DNA of 64,000 nt from positions 1,702,001 to 1,766,000 of the forward strand of contig NZ_AP025028.1 of NCBI RefSeq assembly GCF_003114835.2. The letters run 5' to 3'. Of the stretch, positions 34,482 through 45,600 are shown piece by piece; the stretch's first letter is position 1; each line of letters begins with the position of its first letter. The stretch comes from Leptospira kobayashii. GTDB taxonomy: Bacteria; Spirochaetota; Leptospiria; Leptospirales; Leptospiraceae. The position numbers and the translations under genes were made by a program. The notes under the pieces were generated by a model, which was not told the DNA's origin, searched no databases, and saw only the letters and a program-made list of their open reading frames with translations.

Positions 34482-35534
34482 ATGAAGCTATATTTACTAA
34501 TAATTATCTTTATACTTTATTCATCATGCAAATCAGCAGAAACAACCGCAGATAGATCCGCTTGGTCAGGTGCGTGTCCGAAATTTGGGTTTTTAGAGCG
34601 AAGTCAAATACCAGACAGTGGGAGTGATTCATCTATTTATTTTTCCAAATCAAATTACCAAGAGATGATAGTATTGAGAGATTGGAAAGGAGAGAGTCAG
34701 CATATTGCTTTAGTGAGATTAATGAATGCAGTAAACATTTCAAATGAAGACAATTATAAACAATTTCTATCTGAATTTCATAACATTTGTGGGGACTCCG
34801 TTCAACCAGTAGGTAAAACTAGGTATGAAGTAGAATTTGAAAATAGGGTAGCAAAAATTCAATTTGAACATTACTTTAGAGATTATTATTTCAAGAATAA
34901 GATAAATGAAAATAACTTAAAAAAATTAGCGTATGATTCTCTTACTCGTTGGGAAAATAACGATCCTTTTCTATTGACCTATTATAATGGAAATGACTAT
35001 CCGAACTTTGTAAATTCACTTGAAACATTGGAGAGCCTAGAATATAGAAAATTAGAAAAACAATTCTCTGAGGAAAAAAAGAAAAAGTATATTGAAGTCA
35101 TTGGAGAAATTGATATAAAAGAATTTACTTATGATTCCAAGAAAAAGAAGCTTTATACTGAATTTGATTTACGAATTGGTAATAATCCTCTTTTAGGATT
35201 TACTGGGCAATGGCAAAAATTTTCTTTAGCAAGTCCTGTTGAAGTAAAAATAAAAGATGAAGACCTAGATGGGTTTTTGAGTAAGGATAAAGTTAGTTTT
35301 CAATCTATTTTTACATTTGAAGTTGTTCATGGGCAGACAGAACAAGTCGACTGTTATAACATCGGAGCGCAGGTTAAGTTTGTTTATTATGATAAAACCA
35401 CAACTCCGAAAGGAGAATACGATATTTGTAAAAATGTGGGCATAGTTAAGTATAAAGGATTGAAGTTAAAAGAAGAAGTTACTTTGTTCTTGGTTGGAGA
35501 TAAAGTATACCCATCTGTTAAAACAAGACTTTAA
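34482..35534 (+). CDS. Lipoprotein of unknown function, partner of the preceding gene
   Basis: From ATG 34482 the product is MKLYLLIIIFILYSSCKSAE, a compact lipobox signal, followed by ~330 residues rich in Lys, Asp and aromatic residues (VEFENRVAKIQFEHYFRDYY; LRIGNNPLLGFTGQWQKF). No family recognised. AGGAA lies 9 nt upstream of this ATG. An earlier ATG at 34446 overlaps the previous stop (ATGA) and would add 12 basic residues. It probably works with the upstream lipoprotein in the envelope. Confidence 0.65.
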   Translation: MKLYLLIIIFILYSSCKSAETTADRSAWSGACPKFGFLERSQIPDSGSDSSIYFSKSNYQEMIVLRDWKGESQHIALVRLMNAVNISNEDNYKQFLSEFHNICGDSVQPVGKTRYEVEFENRVAKIQFEHYFRDYYFKNKINENNLKKLAYDSLTRWENNDPFLLTYYNGNDYPNFVNSLETLESLEYRKLEKQFSEEKKKKYIEVIGEIDIKEFTYDSKKKKLYTEFDLRIGNNPLLGFTGQWQKFSLASPVEVKIKDEDLDGFLSKDKVSFQSIFTFEVVHGQTEQVDCYNIGAQVKFVYYDKTTTPKGEYDICKNVGIVKYKGLKLKEEVTLFLVGDKVYPSVKTRL

Positions 35535-35544
35535 AGAAAATGAT

Positions 35545-35961
35545 TTAGTCCGTCTTGAGTATGTCAAACAGAATATTTGATTGAACATTGCTCAAGGAAT
35601 CATTTATTTCTTGGAATGTTTCAATTAAATTTACTGCAATATCTTCTATGGTTCCGTAATCTTCATCGGTTTCACTTTTAGGAAATTTATACTTAACTGA
35701 TACTGGAAACTGATTCGGGTAGTCTGCGGGCAAAAAGATAGCCGAATTTCTTCCATGTCCAAAACATAATCTATCCATAAAACCAATCATTTTCCCATTT
35801 GAAGTCAAATAAATATCATTGGAGGATCTTTGGCTATTATAAAAAGGAAAGCTAATAAGCGTTAATTCCAAATGACCAGAATTATCTTCGTTCGGCATAA
35901 ACTTGATTCTATATTTAATCGGATAATGTTTGTTATTCCTTTGTGTCCTTGTTGGGTTCAT
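35545..35961 (-). CDS. Hypothetical protein
   Basis: The 138-residue product has no signal peptide or membrane segment. Strand-rich sequence (IKFMPNEDNSGHLELTLISF; MIGFMDRLCFGHGRNSAIFL) resembles small PilZ-like or beta-barrel domains only vaguely; no family is claimed. It converges on the lipoprotein gene with 10 bp between the stops. Confidence 0.55.
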   Translation of the reverse strand: MNPTRTQRNNKHYPIKYRIKFMPNEDNSGHLELTLISFPFYNSQRSSNDIYLTSNGKMIGFMDRLCFGHGRNSAIFLPADYPNQFPVSVKYKFPKSETDEDYGTIEDIAVNLIETFQEINDSLSNVQSNILFDILKTD

Positions 35962-36049
35962 CGGATAATTTTAAAACTTTTTAATTCATCTACAATAAAA
36001 ATTATTTAATTTCTAATATTTTGTGATATAATATGCTATCATTTGTTAG

Positions 36050-36421
36050 TTGTGTAAGAGGTGCATTATTAATAAAGAATTAGGTGTTAAACTTGATGCG
36101 GACGGAAAAAGGAAATTTCAGAACATAATGAGGGTTGTGAATTTGCATCATGAAATGCAACTGAAGGAACGCTCTGAAATTTTGGAATATAGGAAAAGGA
36201 TTGTCCTGGCTGAAGTGGGAAGCTTTGAAATCTATGTCGAAAGCCTAGGTGCTTTTGCTTATGGTATTATATGTGTCCATGAAGAAGTAGTAAAAGAATG
36301 GATTCACATGGATGGGATTAGCGAAGAAAGGGAGCGACTTGAAGAGAAGGGAATTTTTGAACATCCTATTTTTGAGATAACTTGTCTTACAGACATTCTT
36401 AGGGATAATAAAGAAGACTAA
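36050..36421 (+). CDS. Hypothetical protein
   Basis: The 123-residue product begins at TTG 36050 (MCKRCIINKELG); a later ATG at 36128 (MRVVNLHHEM) is an alternative. Sequence is charged and helical (LHHEMQLKERSEILEYRKR) with a strand region VLAEVGSFEIYVESLGAFAY. No family recognised. Its stop overlaps the end of the convergent gene at 36418 by 4 bp. Confidence 0.45.
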   Translation: MCKRCIINKELGVKLDADGKRKFQNIMRVVNLHHEMQLKERSEILEYRKRIVLAEVGSFEIYVESLGAFAYGIICVHEEVVKEWIHMDGISEERERLEEKGIFEHPIFEITCLTDILRDNKED

Positions 36422-37002
36422 GTAGATTTTCTTAATAAGAAACGAATTAAAAATCCAACGGCAAATACCAGATTCAAGCTGATCAGTATGCCTACGACCA
36501 ATGTCAGAATCCAAATTCGTTCTTCCAGTGTATCTAACTTGGAAAACAACCTTACCCTTTCTTCCCATTCATTTCGATTTTCAGTAGTCGCAGGTAATTC
36601 TATTTTCTCCTGGATCACCACTGCCTTCTTTGTTGTAGTGATAGGTTCATCTGTTAAAATCTTATCGGAAAGTTCGTTATATCTTTGTTTTACGAGGGGA
36701 TTGGTTCTCCACCTACCGTAAGCATTCTTAAAGAAAGGGAAAGCAGACTTGAACTGTTTGTTTTTATAAAGCTCTTCACCTTGATCTATCCAAAGCTCTG
36801 TTTCCAATAATTCGAGTTTTGCATTTTCAGGACAACGGCTAGAAAGAACTTCTAAACCATCAGAGGCTTCCTTAAACTTCCCTTCTTTGATTTTCATTCG
36901 AAATACAAAACTATCTTCTTCCGAAATGCAATCTGCGGAAACGGGAACCTGAATCAAGAAGAAGCTGATAGATAATAGAATAAGAATTTTTACTTTCATC
37001 AT
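36418..37002 (-). CDS. Secreted TPR-like protein with C-terminal membrane helix
   Basis: The 194-residue product has a signal peptide (cleavage after VPVSA), a helical repeat region resembling TPR units (FRMKIKEGKFKEASDGLEVL; EELYKNKQFKSAFPFFKNAY) and a strong C-terminal membrane helix (IWILTLVVGILISLNLVF) ending RFLLRKST. It is thus a periplasmic protein held in the inner membrane by its C-terminus. The start overlaps the Kelch gene's stop by one base (TAATG), so it is the third gene of a coupled operon. Confidence 0.7.
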   Translation of the reverse strand: MMKVKILILLSISFFLIQVPVSADCISEEDSFVFRMKIKEGKFKEASDGLEVLSSRCPENAKLELLETELWIDQGEELYKNKQFKSAFPFFKNAYGRWRTNPLVKQRYNELSDKILTDEPITTTKKAVVIQEKIELPATTENRNEWEERVRLFSKLDTLEERIWILTLVVGILISLNLVFAVGFLIRFLLRKST

Positions 37003-38393
37003 TACCTACTCAGTATCACAGCTTTGTGTCCGAATCGTGACCTAGGCATTTTAACCGATACGGATTCCCATGGTTGCAAACCAGGACTGGATAGATCTAA
37101 GGAATAGATGCTATCCGTAGGAAGGTTGATTTCGGAAGCTCCTCCGAATAAGAAAGCCTTTCGTTGGGTATAGGATATTTCCATACTAGGGGCATATAGA
37201 TTGGCAGGAAGGTTGGAACCAGTTACAAATGCATTTGCCGCAGTTCCAAGAACCATATACTCAAACCGATTGGACGAAGTGATTGCGGAGACAGGTTGAA
37301 CTATATCCGTGGCTGTCGAACCACCAGCTACTAGGAAAAGTGCTGGATCAGAAGGATTAGGATCATCAGGATTTGGTCTATAACATGCATATGCCGAACC
37401 ATGACGTGCTATGGATACGGAAGCTTCAATCTTTGCAGTTACGGAATTGAGTGAGGGGGAATAAGCATCACTTGTCGCATAGGCAAGTCCATCGTTATAA
37501 AATCTTCCTCCCGTATAAAAAATGGAACCTTGGTAAGTGCAACCCGCCATATCAATCCGAGGATAAACGTTAGTCGATAGATAATCGCTCCAGGTTCCAG
37601 AAGCTCCCAAGTCAGGTTGGAGTTTATAGATTGTATTTAGAATAGTACCTGTGGTCATATCAGCGGAAGTTGATCCACCAAGAATGTATATATCATTTCC
37701 AACAGACCCAGCAACTCCACCTTGTAATGTGGAAGTGATAGAGGAAAGTGTAGTCCATTTGTTTTGGAAAGGATCATAAACTTCGACTAGTCTTGACGGA
37801 GAGTAACTTACTCCAGATTTAGTGAGTCCGCCTATGATATAGATTTTATTTTTATGAGAAACAATCTGAGCATTGATTCTGGGAGTAGGGATTTTTGTAA
37901 TGGAAGAACCCCATTGGTTTGTATCTGGATCATAATAGTCTATATCTGCAATCGGATTTTTATCTGATCCGATTCCTCCGATCATCCAAATACTTCGTTT
38001 GAAGATGACATTATTATCTGCTACTGTTTTAAAATTAAGTGGAAACCCTAAGCCTTTCTCACTCAATCCGCAGGTGGGAGTGTAACTATAATTTGTATCG
38101 GAAGCTAGATTTCCCAAAGGTATGGAATGGACATCCAGAGGAAAAAATGTTGTCCCTGTATAATCATAACCATTTGAAGAGGTCACCTTCAAGTAACCCA
38201 TGGAAGGCGCAGAACATTTCCAGGTGATACGTGCTCCTGATGTTGATACTTCGGAAGCTATCGCCCATTCTAGTTTGGCATCCTTTGCATCAACTCCCTG
38301 CCCGATGGCATTACTTCCACAGTTAAGAAAGAGGGTAGATAAGATTAATAGAATAAGAAAAGTAATGAATGGGTTTTTAATATTTATATTCAT
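37002..38393 (-). CDS. Kelch-repeat lipoprotein
   Basis: The 463-residue protein has a lipobox (TLFLNC, Cys ~25) and a fibronectin-III-like domain at ~40-125 (EWAIASEVSTSGARITWKCS; SDTNYSYTPTCG). About six Kelch propeller repeats follow (IWMIGGIGSDKNPIADIDYY; IYIIGGLTKSG...VEVYDPFQNKWTTL). Its ATG directly abuts the stop of the upstream gene (TAA-ATG) and its stop overlaps the next ATG, so three genes are translationally coupled. The propeller probably binds a ligand outside the inner membrane. Confidence 0.8.
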   Translation of the reverse strand: MNINIKNPFITFLILLILSTLFLNCGSNAIGQGVDAKDAKLEWAIASEVSTSGARITWKCSAPSMGYLKVTSSNGYDYTGTTFFPLDVHSIPLGNLASDTNYSYTPTCGLSEKGLGFPLNFKTVADNNVIFKRSIWMIGGIGSDKNPIADIDYYDPDTNQWGSSITKIPTPRINAQIVSHKNKIYIIGGLTKSGVSYSPSRLVEVYDPFQNKWTTLSSITSTLQGGVAGSVGNDIYILGGSTSADMTTGTILNTIYKLQPDLGASGTWSDYLSTNVYPRIDMAGCTYQGSIFYTGGRFYNDGLAYATSDAYSPSLNSVTAKIEASVSIARHGSAYACYRPNPDDPNPSDPALFLVAGGSTATDIVQPVSAITSSNRFEYMVLGTAANAFVTGSNLPANLYAPSMEISYTQRKAFLFGGASEINLPTDSIYSLDLSSPGLQPWESVSVKMPRSRFGHKAVILSR

Positions 38394-39311
38394 TTAAAAT
38401 GCCCATCCTCCTGAAATTTCAATCCCTGAGCCGCAAAAAGCACCTTTTTCCTCAATAAAACATTGGTTTTTCCAGCCAATCCGATAAAAAGATTTTGAGA
38501 TTTTCAATCCCTGCCAACCTAACTCCCAGTTGACTAATGGATTCGTTCCTGTGAAAGCAAGGTTGCTTCCTTCGGCTTTGAATGCCGCTTGGGAAACACC
38601 TAGCCCTATAGAAGTATAAAAGTCCAGTATAGGATTATCAAAGAGTTGTTTGGAATAGAGAAAATATGTATAACCAGAATGAATCGTTAGGTTCCGACTC
38701 GTTTGGTATTCATACTTGAAACCTGTTTGCCATCTTTCTGTAATACGGAGAAATGCTGGCTCTACGAATATACTACCACCAATTAGAGCAGGAGTTGATT
38801 GGGATAAAGGAGGTAACGTAGGAAGATAATTGAATGATAAGCCAACTTTTGTTTGGTTTGTTTCTTTGTCCGTAGATCTATATTCTTCTGGGAAATCAGG
38901 GGGTGCCGACTGGATTGGATAAGGTGGTTTTAATTCTGATTTTAACAGCGTTAGAAAACCAATTTCTGTTTTAATCGTATATTCATTTGGTTTTTCTTCT
39001 GCAATTGTTCCACGGATGGAGCTACCATCCTTTAAAACAAAGGAAGAGAGCTTGTAAGAGGACACGGATGAACTTTTTTTATTTAAATCATAGGATTCTA
39101 AATTTTTTTTGGGAACCTTATATTCCTTGCCTCGGAAGCGAACGGAGAGAATGCGCTCATCTTCATAGACGAACTCCGTTTGGAACACTTCTCCGTTAGG
39201 AAAACGCAGTTCAGCACTGAAGAGAGGTAGCGTGGCGAAAATACCGACAAACACTTGCAATAAATTGACTAGATAACAGCCGTAAACTTTTTTTAACATC
39301 TTTTGAAGCAA
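38394..39311 (-). CDS. Outer-membrane beta-barrel-like protein
   Basis: The 305-residue product has a signal peptide (LLQVFVGIFATLPLFSAE) and two small SH3-like or SHD1-like modules (RFPNGEVFQTEFVYEDERIL; LKDGSSIRGTIAEEKPNEYT). From ~residue 150 the sequence alternates as in outer-membrane strands (TKVGLSFNYLPTLPPL; WQTGFKYEYQTSRNLTIHSG) and ends in an aromatic residue (GGWAF), a common barrel end signal. It is the first gene of the three-gene operon and may be the outer-membrane anchor for its partners (inference). Confidence 0.6.
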   Translation of the reverse strand: MLQKMLKKVYGCYLVNLLQVFVGIFATLPLFSAELRFPNGEVFQTEFVYEDERILSVRFRGKEYKVPKKNLESYDLNKKSSSVSSYKLSSFVLKDGSSIRGTIAEEKPNEYTIKTEIGFLTLLKSELKPPYPIQSAPPDFPEEYRSTDKETNQTKVGLSFNYLPTLPPLSQSTPALIGGSIFVEPAFLRITERWQTGFKYEYQTSRNLTIHSGYTYFLYSKQLFDNPILDFYTSIGLGVSQAAFKAEGSNLAFTGTNPLVNWELGWQGLKISKSFYRIGWKNQCFIEEKGAFCGSGIEISGGWAF

Positions 39312-39621
39312 TGATTAGCAAAGAAATATTGGGAGGGAAAAGTTTCAATGATTTATTGTTATATTGTGGTTTTCCCTAAAATGATTTAAAATTTATTGAA
39401 AACAGGTAAACATTTGTTTGTGTATCATGTTTTTCGGGAAATTTTATTTTTTTTATTAAAAAAAATCATCAATGAGTGAGCCTAATTTTATCGTAATATA
39501 ACGATTGTAATTTTTTGATATTAGTTTTTTTGCCTTTAGTTGACAAGAATATTGAAAACGGGAGAGCATGAGTTACTTAAATTATATTTAATATTTGAAT
39601 GTTTTTTTAGAGGATTTTATT
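39312..39621. other. 310 bp non-coding stretch before the RHS gene
   Basis: Very A/T-rich. TTGACA at 39540-39545 may be a -35 element for the RHS gene, but no convincing -10 lies 16-18 bp downstream. Nothing else is seen. Confidence 0.4.
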
Positions 39622-42600
39622 TTGCGTAAATTTGTTTCTTTTGCAATTTTCCTTCTGTTAATTTCTGTTTGTTGTTTTTCTTTCATGGGAGGGGGGCAAT
39701 TACCGCTTCCTTTACCCGATATAAACGGCGATTCAAGTGGTAATGCAGTTACGAGCATTCCCCTGGAGATTCCTGAAGGGACAAAGGGACTTACTCCCGA
39801 GCTTAGCTTTTCTTATCACTCAGGATCGGGTAACGGACTTTTGGGAAGAGGGTGGTCACTATCAGGTGCAGGTTACATTAAACGAGATTTAGGTTATGGA
39901 ATTAATTACAATTCCACCGATAGATTTTTATCTTCCGACCATGGTCAGTTAGTAGATTCACTAGGGAATCGTTCTGTTTATTATACAGAAGAGGAAAGTT
40001 ATGTCTCATTTTATCCTCAAGGGGATTCAGGTCAGGGACCAACTGGATTTATTGCTTATGATAAAGAAGGAACAAGGTATACGTTTGGCGGGGTAGGTGC
40101 TCAATTAACTCATCCTAATGGAGCAGTTCGTATTTGGGGTCTTGCGGAGGTTAGGGAAGTGCATGGAGAAACAATCCAGTATGAATGGATTGTCAACCAG
40201 GGGGAATTGTATCCTTCCAAGATTACTTATGCAGGCGGCAAGAGATATATTCAATTTGAATACGAAGGCAGATCAGACGCATACCCTGAATATTCTGAAA
40301 AAGCTTACACATTAAAGAACTGGAGGCTGAATAGGGTAAAATTTTACTCCGATGATTCTTTGGTTCATTCTTATATTCTATCTTATGGAAGTGAACCTGG
40401 GACGGGAGATAGCTTACTTACTAAGGTTGAATTTAAGAAGGACTCTTTATTATCCCTTTCCACTCATCTGCCTTTAGAGTTTTCTTATACACCTAGACAT
40501 TCTGGAATTATGGCAAAGCTAAATGCAGGAGGTGCTACACCTCTTTCTAACGGTTATGGTTCTGAAATTGATATGGAAGATAGAGGTTATCAATTAATCA
40601 AACAAATCATCTTTGCTGTTATCTCTATGAAAGTAAGCCAGCCTTCTAAGAATCAAGTGAAGGAAGACAAGTTAAAGAATAAAATGACTCCTTCCTTCTA
40701 TCCGAAAGCGGCTGGTGGTTCCAGTGATGGATTTGATTTTAACGCTTTAAATGTGGATATAAACAGATATAATCCTGAAACTCAGTATATCGCTCGTTAT
40801 CCTATTGGAAATAAAAATAGGGATATGTGCAATTGGGGACCACTTGCTTGTATTTGTACTGTATTTCCGATGTGCCCTCCCGCAGTAAGAATCAAATGCG
40901 GGGAATATACATTCTTCGGAATGGATTCTTGTAATAACGGAGTTTTAAGTCCTAATCGTTCTAATTTTGCGACAGATATCAATGGAGATGGTATTTCTGA
41001 ATTTTCCAGACTGCTCGGAAAAATGGATGGAGATCAAATTTATATTCGCACAAATGATTTTGCTACAGGAGCGAGCTTTGATTCTCCTAGGTTTCCAATT
41101 AAATATAATACGTACTCCGACACAGCAGATATAGACGGAGATGGTAAGACGGATTTTCTCTATGAAAGGTCAGGGATTTTGCATGTTGCTTATTCCAATG
41201 GTTCAGGCTTGGATAATCCTATCGCTTACCCTCAAGTATTATTGACTCAATCTTCACAGAACTATACAAGAACTTCCAATTACACAAATAGAGATTATGC
41301 GGTCGATGTAAATCGGGACGGAAGGGCAGACTTTATTCATTTTTATGATAACAGGATGTCCGTTTATCTTTCTGTGGGTAGGGGTTTCCAATCAGAACGA
41401 GTCATTTGGTTTACAGGAAGAAGTCTTGTTCTAGAGACAATGGATACCAATCCGTTTATTGCTCACAGAATGAATCAATTTTCTGATATAGATGGAGATG
41501 GAATTCCTGAACATTTACATATACTCAATGTTAATCCTCCGCCAGAACAATCTCAGTTAAGTGCGGTAACTACTAGACATGATCAAGAATTAGCTGCCGC
41601 AGATGCAGAAAGACAAGCATACAAAGATCAAATCAATCATGTCGTAAATGGATGGGGGGCAACGGAAGGAGTTATCAATGCATTGTCTTTGAAATTACAC
41701 CCTGACCAAAGAGCACTTTACTGGGATTTAGTGAGCCGTCCTGGAGAAGCTACGCAAGAACAAAAAGATGAATTGTATAAGTCCGTAGATCGTCAGTTTT
41801 CTGAAGATGTAATGAAGGATTTAACGGAAAGGCAAGCGGATGAATTAGATCAGGAAATCAATCGAATTAAAAATGTGAGTCTGGATTCTTCCGTTTATCA
41901 TTTGATAGTCACCAAACTTATTTTAGCTGAAAATCGAATGGATCAATTTGCCATAGCACTTCCCAGAGACGCAGTAGGAGCAGGTGGAAAAAATTGGCTA
42001 GTAGATGTAAACAAAGACGGACTACCCGATCTATTATCTTTAACCAATAGGAATAGTCATTTTAATCCATACAATTACGGAACGGAAGACCCTTATACTT
42101 TTACTAACCAAGTGAAAGTAATTATGAATACAGGTGGAAGTTTTGATACTGGGAATGTGATTGTTTCTGGTCTTTCTACCGTTATCAAACCAGACAGATT
42201 TGCAGAAAAGAATGATCCTTATATGGAAAAAGCACAAAGCTTTGATTTCACTGATATAGATGAAAACGGGACACTAGATTTTGTTGTGAAGGAAATGGGG
42301 AATCTTTCCTATCATGTTTACTATGGGCAAGGTAATGGTCAATTTTCTGGCAGATTTGATTTTGCTGTGGAGTCGGAAGAGATTGTAGCAAGCAGATTTG
42401 AAGATAGGAACGAAGATGGAATACCTGATTTCTTCTATCAATACGGAAAGAATGCCGTCACAAGACAATTGGTATTGGATTCTCCTGCTGTTACAGGGGG
42501 ACTCCTCAAACGTGTCACCAATGGTGTGAACGGAGCTGAAACAGTTCTCAATTATAACTGGAAAAAATCTGTTTCTGGAGCAGTCCTTAAAGGAACTGGA

Positions 42601-45600
42601 AGTTATAGTACCAGTCTACCAAACCTTGCTCCTCAGATGTTGTTTACAAGTGTATCTTCCTCAAAAGGTGCGGGATTGCCTATAGAAAGCACAGATTATT
42701 CTTATTCTAACTCACGTTATAAACCAGGTGATTTGGATACAAGTATCAGTTATGGATTTGAAACAGTTACCGAAAGAAACTATATCAATGGCGGTTTTGT
42801 CGGAAGAACTGTTACTAGCTATATCCAAAATCCGACCTTTCCAGGGATGGTCTCTAGTAAAGAGAGCTATGCAGGTAACGATAGCTTAGTGGAAAGAATT
42901 GCTTTTGCTTATTCCAGTTATGCACCACATGGAGGAACCAAGTTAAAGCTACCCACAACTATTACAACCATGGTATATGAAAATGGACAGGTTAAAGATC
43001 AGAAAACACAATCTATCACTTACCAAAGTGCATTTGCTTATGAACCGAGTGTAGTGGAAGAAACTTGGAACGGAAGAACTACGAGGAAAGAAACAAGTTA
43101 TCAATCTAATGGCTCATTGCAAATTTTAGCTCAACCAACAGAAAATAAAACCTATATTGACGGAAGTTTAGTGGAGCATACCAAACAAACCTACCAAGCT
43201 GCTGACCTTGCCACTCAAAGTAGGCTTGTCGGAAATGGGGAATGGTATACTTCAATTTATACTTATGATGGAATTGGAAATGTAAGCAGTGTTACTGATT
43301 CTTTAGGAAGAACATTGTCTTACGAATATGGTGATTTGACAAGGAGTAAGCCGACTGTAGTAAGAAATGCGTTAGGTCAATCAACTACAACTGTGTTTGA
43401 TCCCAAGAGTGATTTGGAGATGAGTGTAGTTGACTCCAATGGAAATAAAGTAGAATCAGAATATGATACTTACGATCGCAAAACAAAGACAATCATCAAC
43501 GGGGAAACTTTGGAAAGTTATGATTACTCATTTGATGGAAGTTCAATTATCGCAACTAAAACGACTCACACGGATGAAGGTGACGTTTGGTTAAAAGAAA
43601 CAAAGGATTTACTAGGTCAAACTACTAAAACAGAATCTCTTGCGGGAGATGGAAATACATTTACGGAAGAAAGTAGATACGATGTAAAAGGAAGAGAGAT
43701 CCAACGGTCGAATCGCTATTTAACAGGAGATAGCCCTGTTTGGAGTTTAACCAGCTACTATCTTGCAAGTGAAGACACAAGTGAGCGTCCAAGGCAGATT
43801 ATATCTTATACTGGTGAGGTAAGTGAATTCACCTATGGACTCCATAAAACAACTGCCAATACTAGTTTTCAGTCGGAAATTATCAGATCGGAAGAGCTGA
43901 TAACCGATGATTTCGGGCAACTGGTTACTAAATCAATTAACGGTGAAACTATGAGTTATGCTTATAGTTCGCAAGGAAAACTTATTAGAGTTACAGATCC
44001 AGGAAGCGGGACCACTACGATGCAATATGATATTGGTGGTAGAAAAACAAGCCAGACGGATAGCAATTCGGGAACGACCACTTATACTTACAATGTTGCG
44101 GGTGAATTATTAACTCAAGCTGATGCAAGGGGAATCACACATAGATATGAGACGGATCATTTGGGAAGAGTGACGAAACTTATTCCAGGAAGTGAAAACC
44201 CAATTCTTTTTGAATATGACAGGTCCAATTCGGTTGCAACTACGAATGTAATTGGAAGACTTTCTAAAGTTACCGATGAAACTGGAATCACTGAATTCGC
44301 TTATGATCGTAAGGGAAACGTAATCGCCGAAAAACGAATCTTGGATGATTTGCAGGTGATCTTCCAAAGAACATATGATGCGTTCGATCGAGTCAAAACT
44401 ACTAAGTATCCCGAAGGAACGCTTGTTAGAAATCATTATACAGGAACGGGGCAGCTTGGATTTTTAACCATGGATTCCCATGATGGAAATAGTTTGAACC
44501 ATACGGTTGTAAGTTATGAAGGACCTAAGAGAGATGGAAACGGATACTATATAGAAAGAAAAACGGGAAATGGAATTCTTACAAAAATAGAATTTGATCC
44601 GCTACGTCAAAGACCTTTATCTTATCAAACTAGATTGAAGGATAATTCTTTAGAACAATCGGTAAGTATGTCCTACGATGCAAAAGGGAATATTATATCC
44701 ATTCAAGATCAAATGAATGAAAGCCGTAATCAAAATTTTGAATATGATAATTTGAATCGAGTTACCAAAGCGATAGGAAAGTATGGAGAAGAAGGATATA
44801 CTTATCAAAGGAATGGAAACTTAACTAAAAAGGGGGCTTTTACATACTCGTATGATAATCCAAATCATATTCATGCGGTTACGAAAGCAAATAGCGCAAA
44901 TACAGGAATCCTTAGTTATTCCTACGATGAAATTGGAAATATGATTCAAAGAAACGGAGATACTTATCGCTATAACGCAATAGGGAAGCTTGCGGAAGTG
45001 GTAAGTAGCGGTGGAGACAGATTTGAATATAAATACGATTTTGCGGGAAATCGAATTAAGAAGACATTGTTAAACCTGGGAACAGTTACTTATAGTTTTG
45101 GTAATAGTTATGAAATTTATAGATCTCCAGGTCAGCCAGAAAAACATACTATGTTTGTCATTGGAGCGCAAGGTGATCTAGCAGCACAGTACAGCAGAAG
45201 TGATGCGAACTTAATTCAATCTTTAGCATCTAATGATTGGATGGTGAATCCATTTTGCAAAGACGTAGCCATTGATTGCACTAAATATTGGGAAAATCGA
45301 ATTGGATTTAATTTTATTACCATACTTGCGGAAACGAATTTATATGTAGATGGAAAGTTCAGAGAAGGGCATAGAGGAATTCCTTGGTTATTATTGACTA
45401 TTGCGTTGTTTGTATATGTATATAAAACAAAAGAAGGTCACTTACCAGAAGTCAAAGATTCCTTTGCAAAAAAGATCACATCTGAAGCATTTGGAATTTC
45501 ATTTTTACCAGCTACATCCGTCTTCTTTCAAAAACAATTGCCACGTTATGTTACTAGCCTCTTGGTTGTTATTTTTTCTTTTACTTCTACAGTGGGATGT

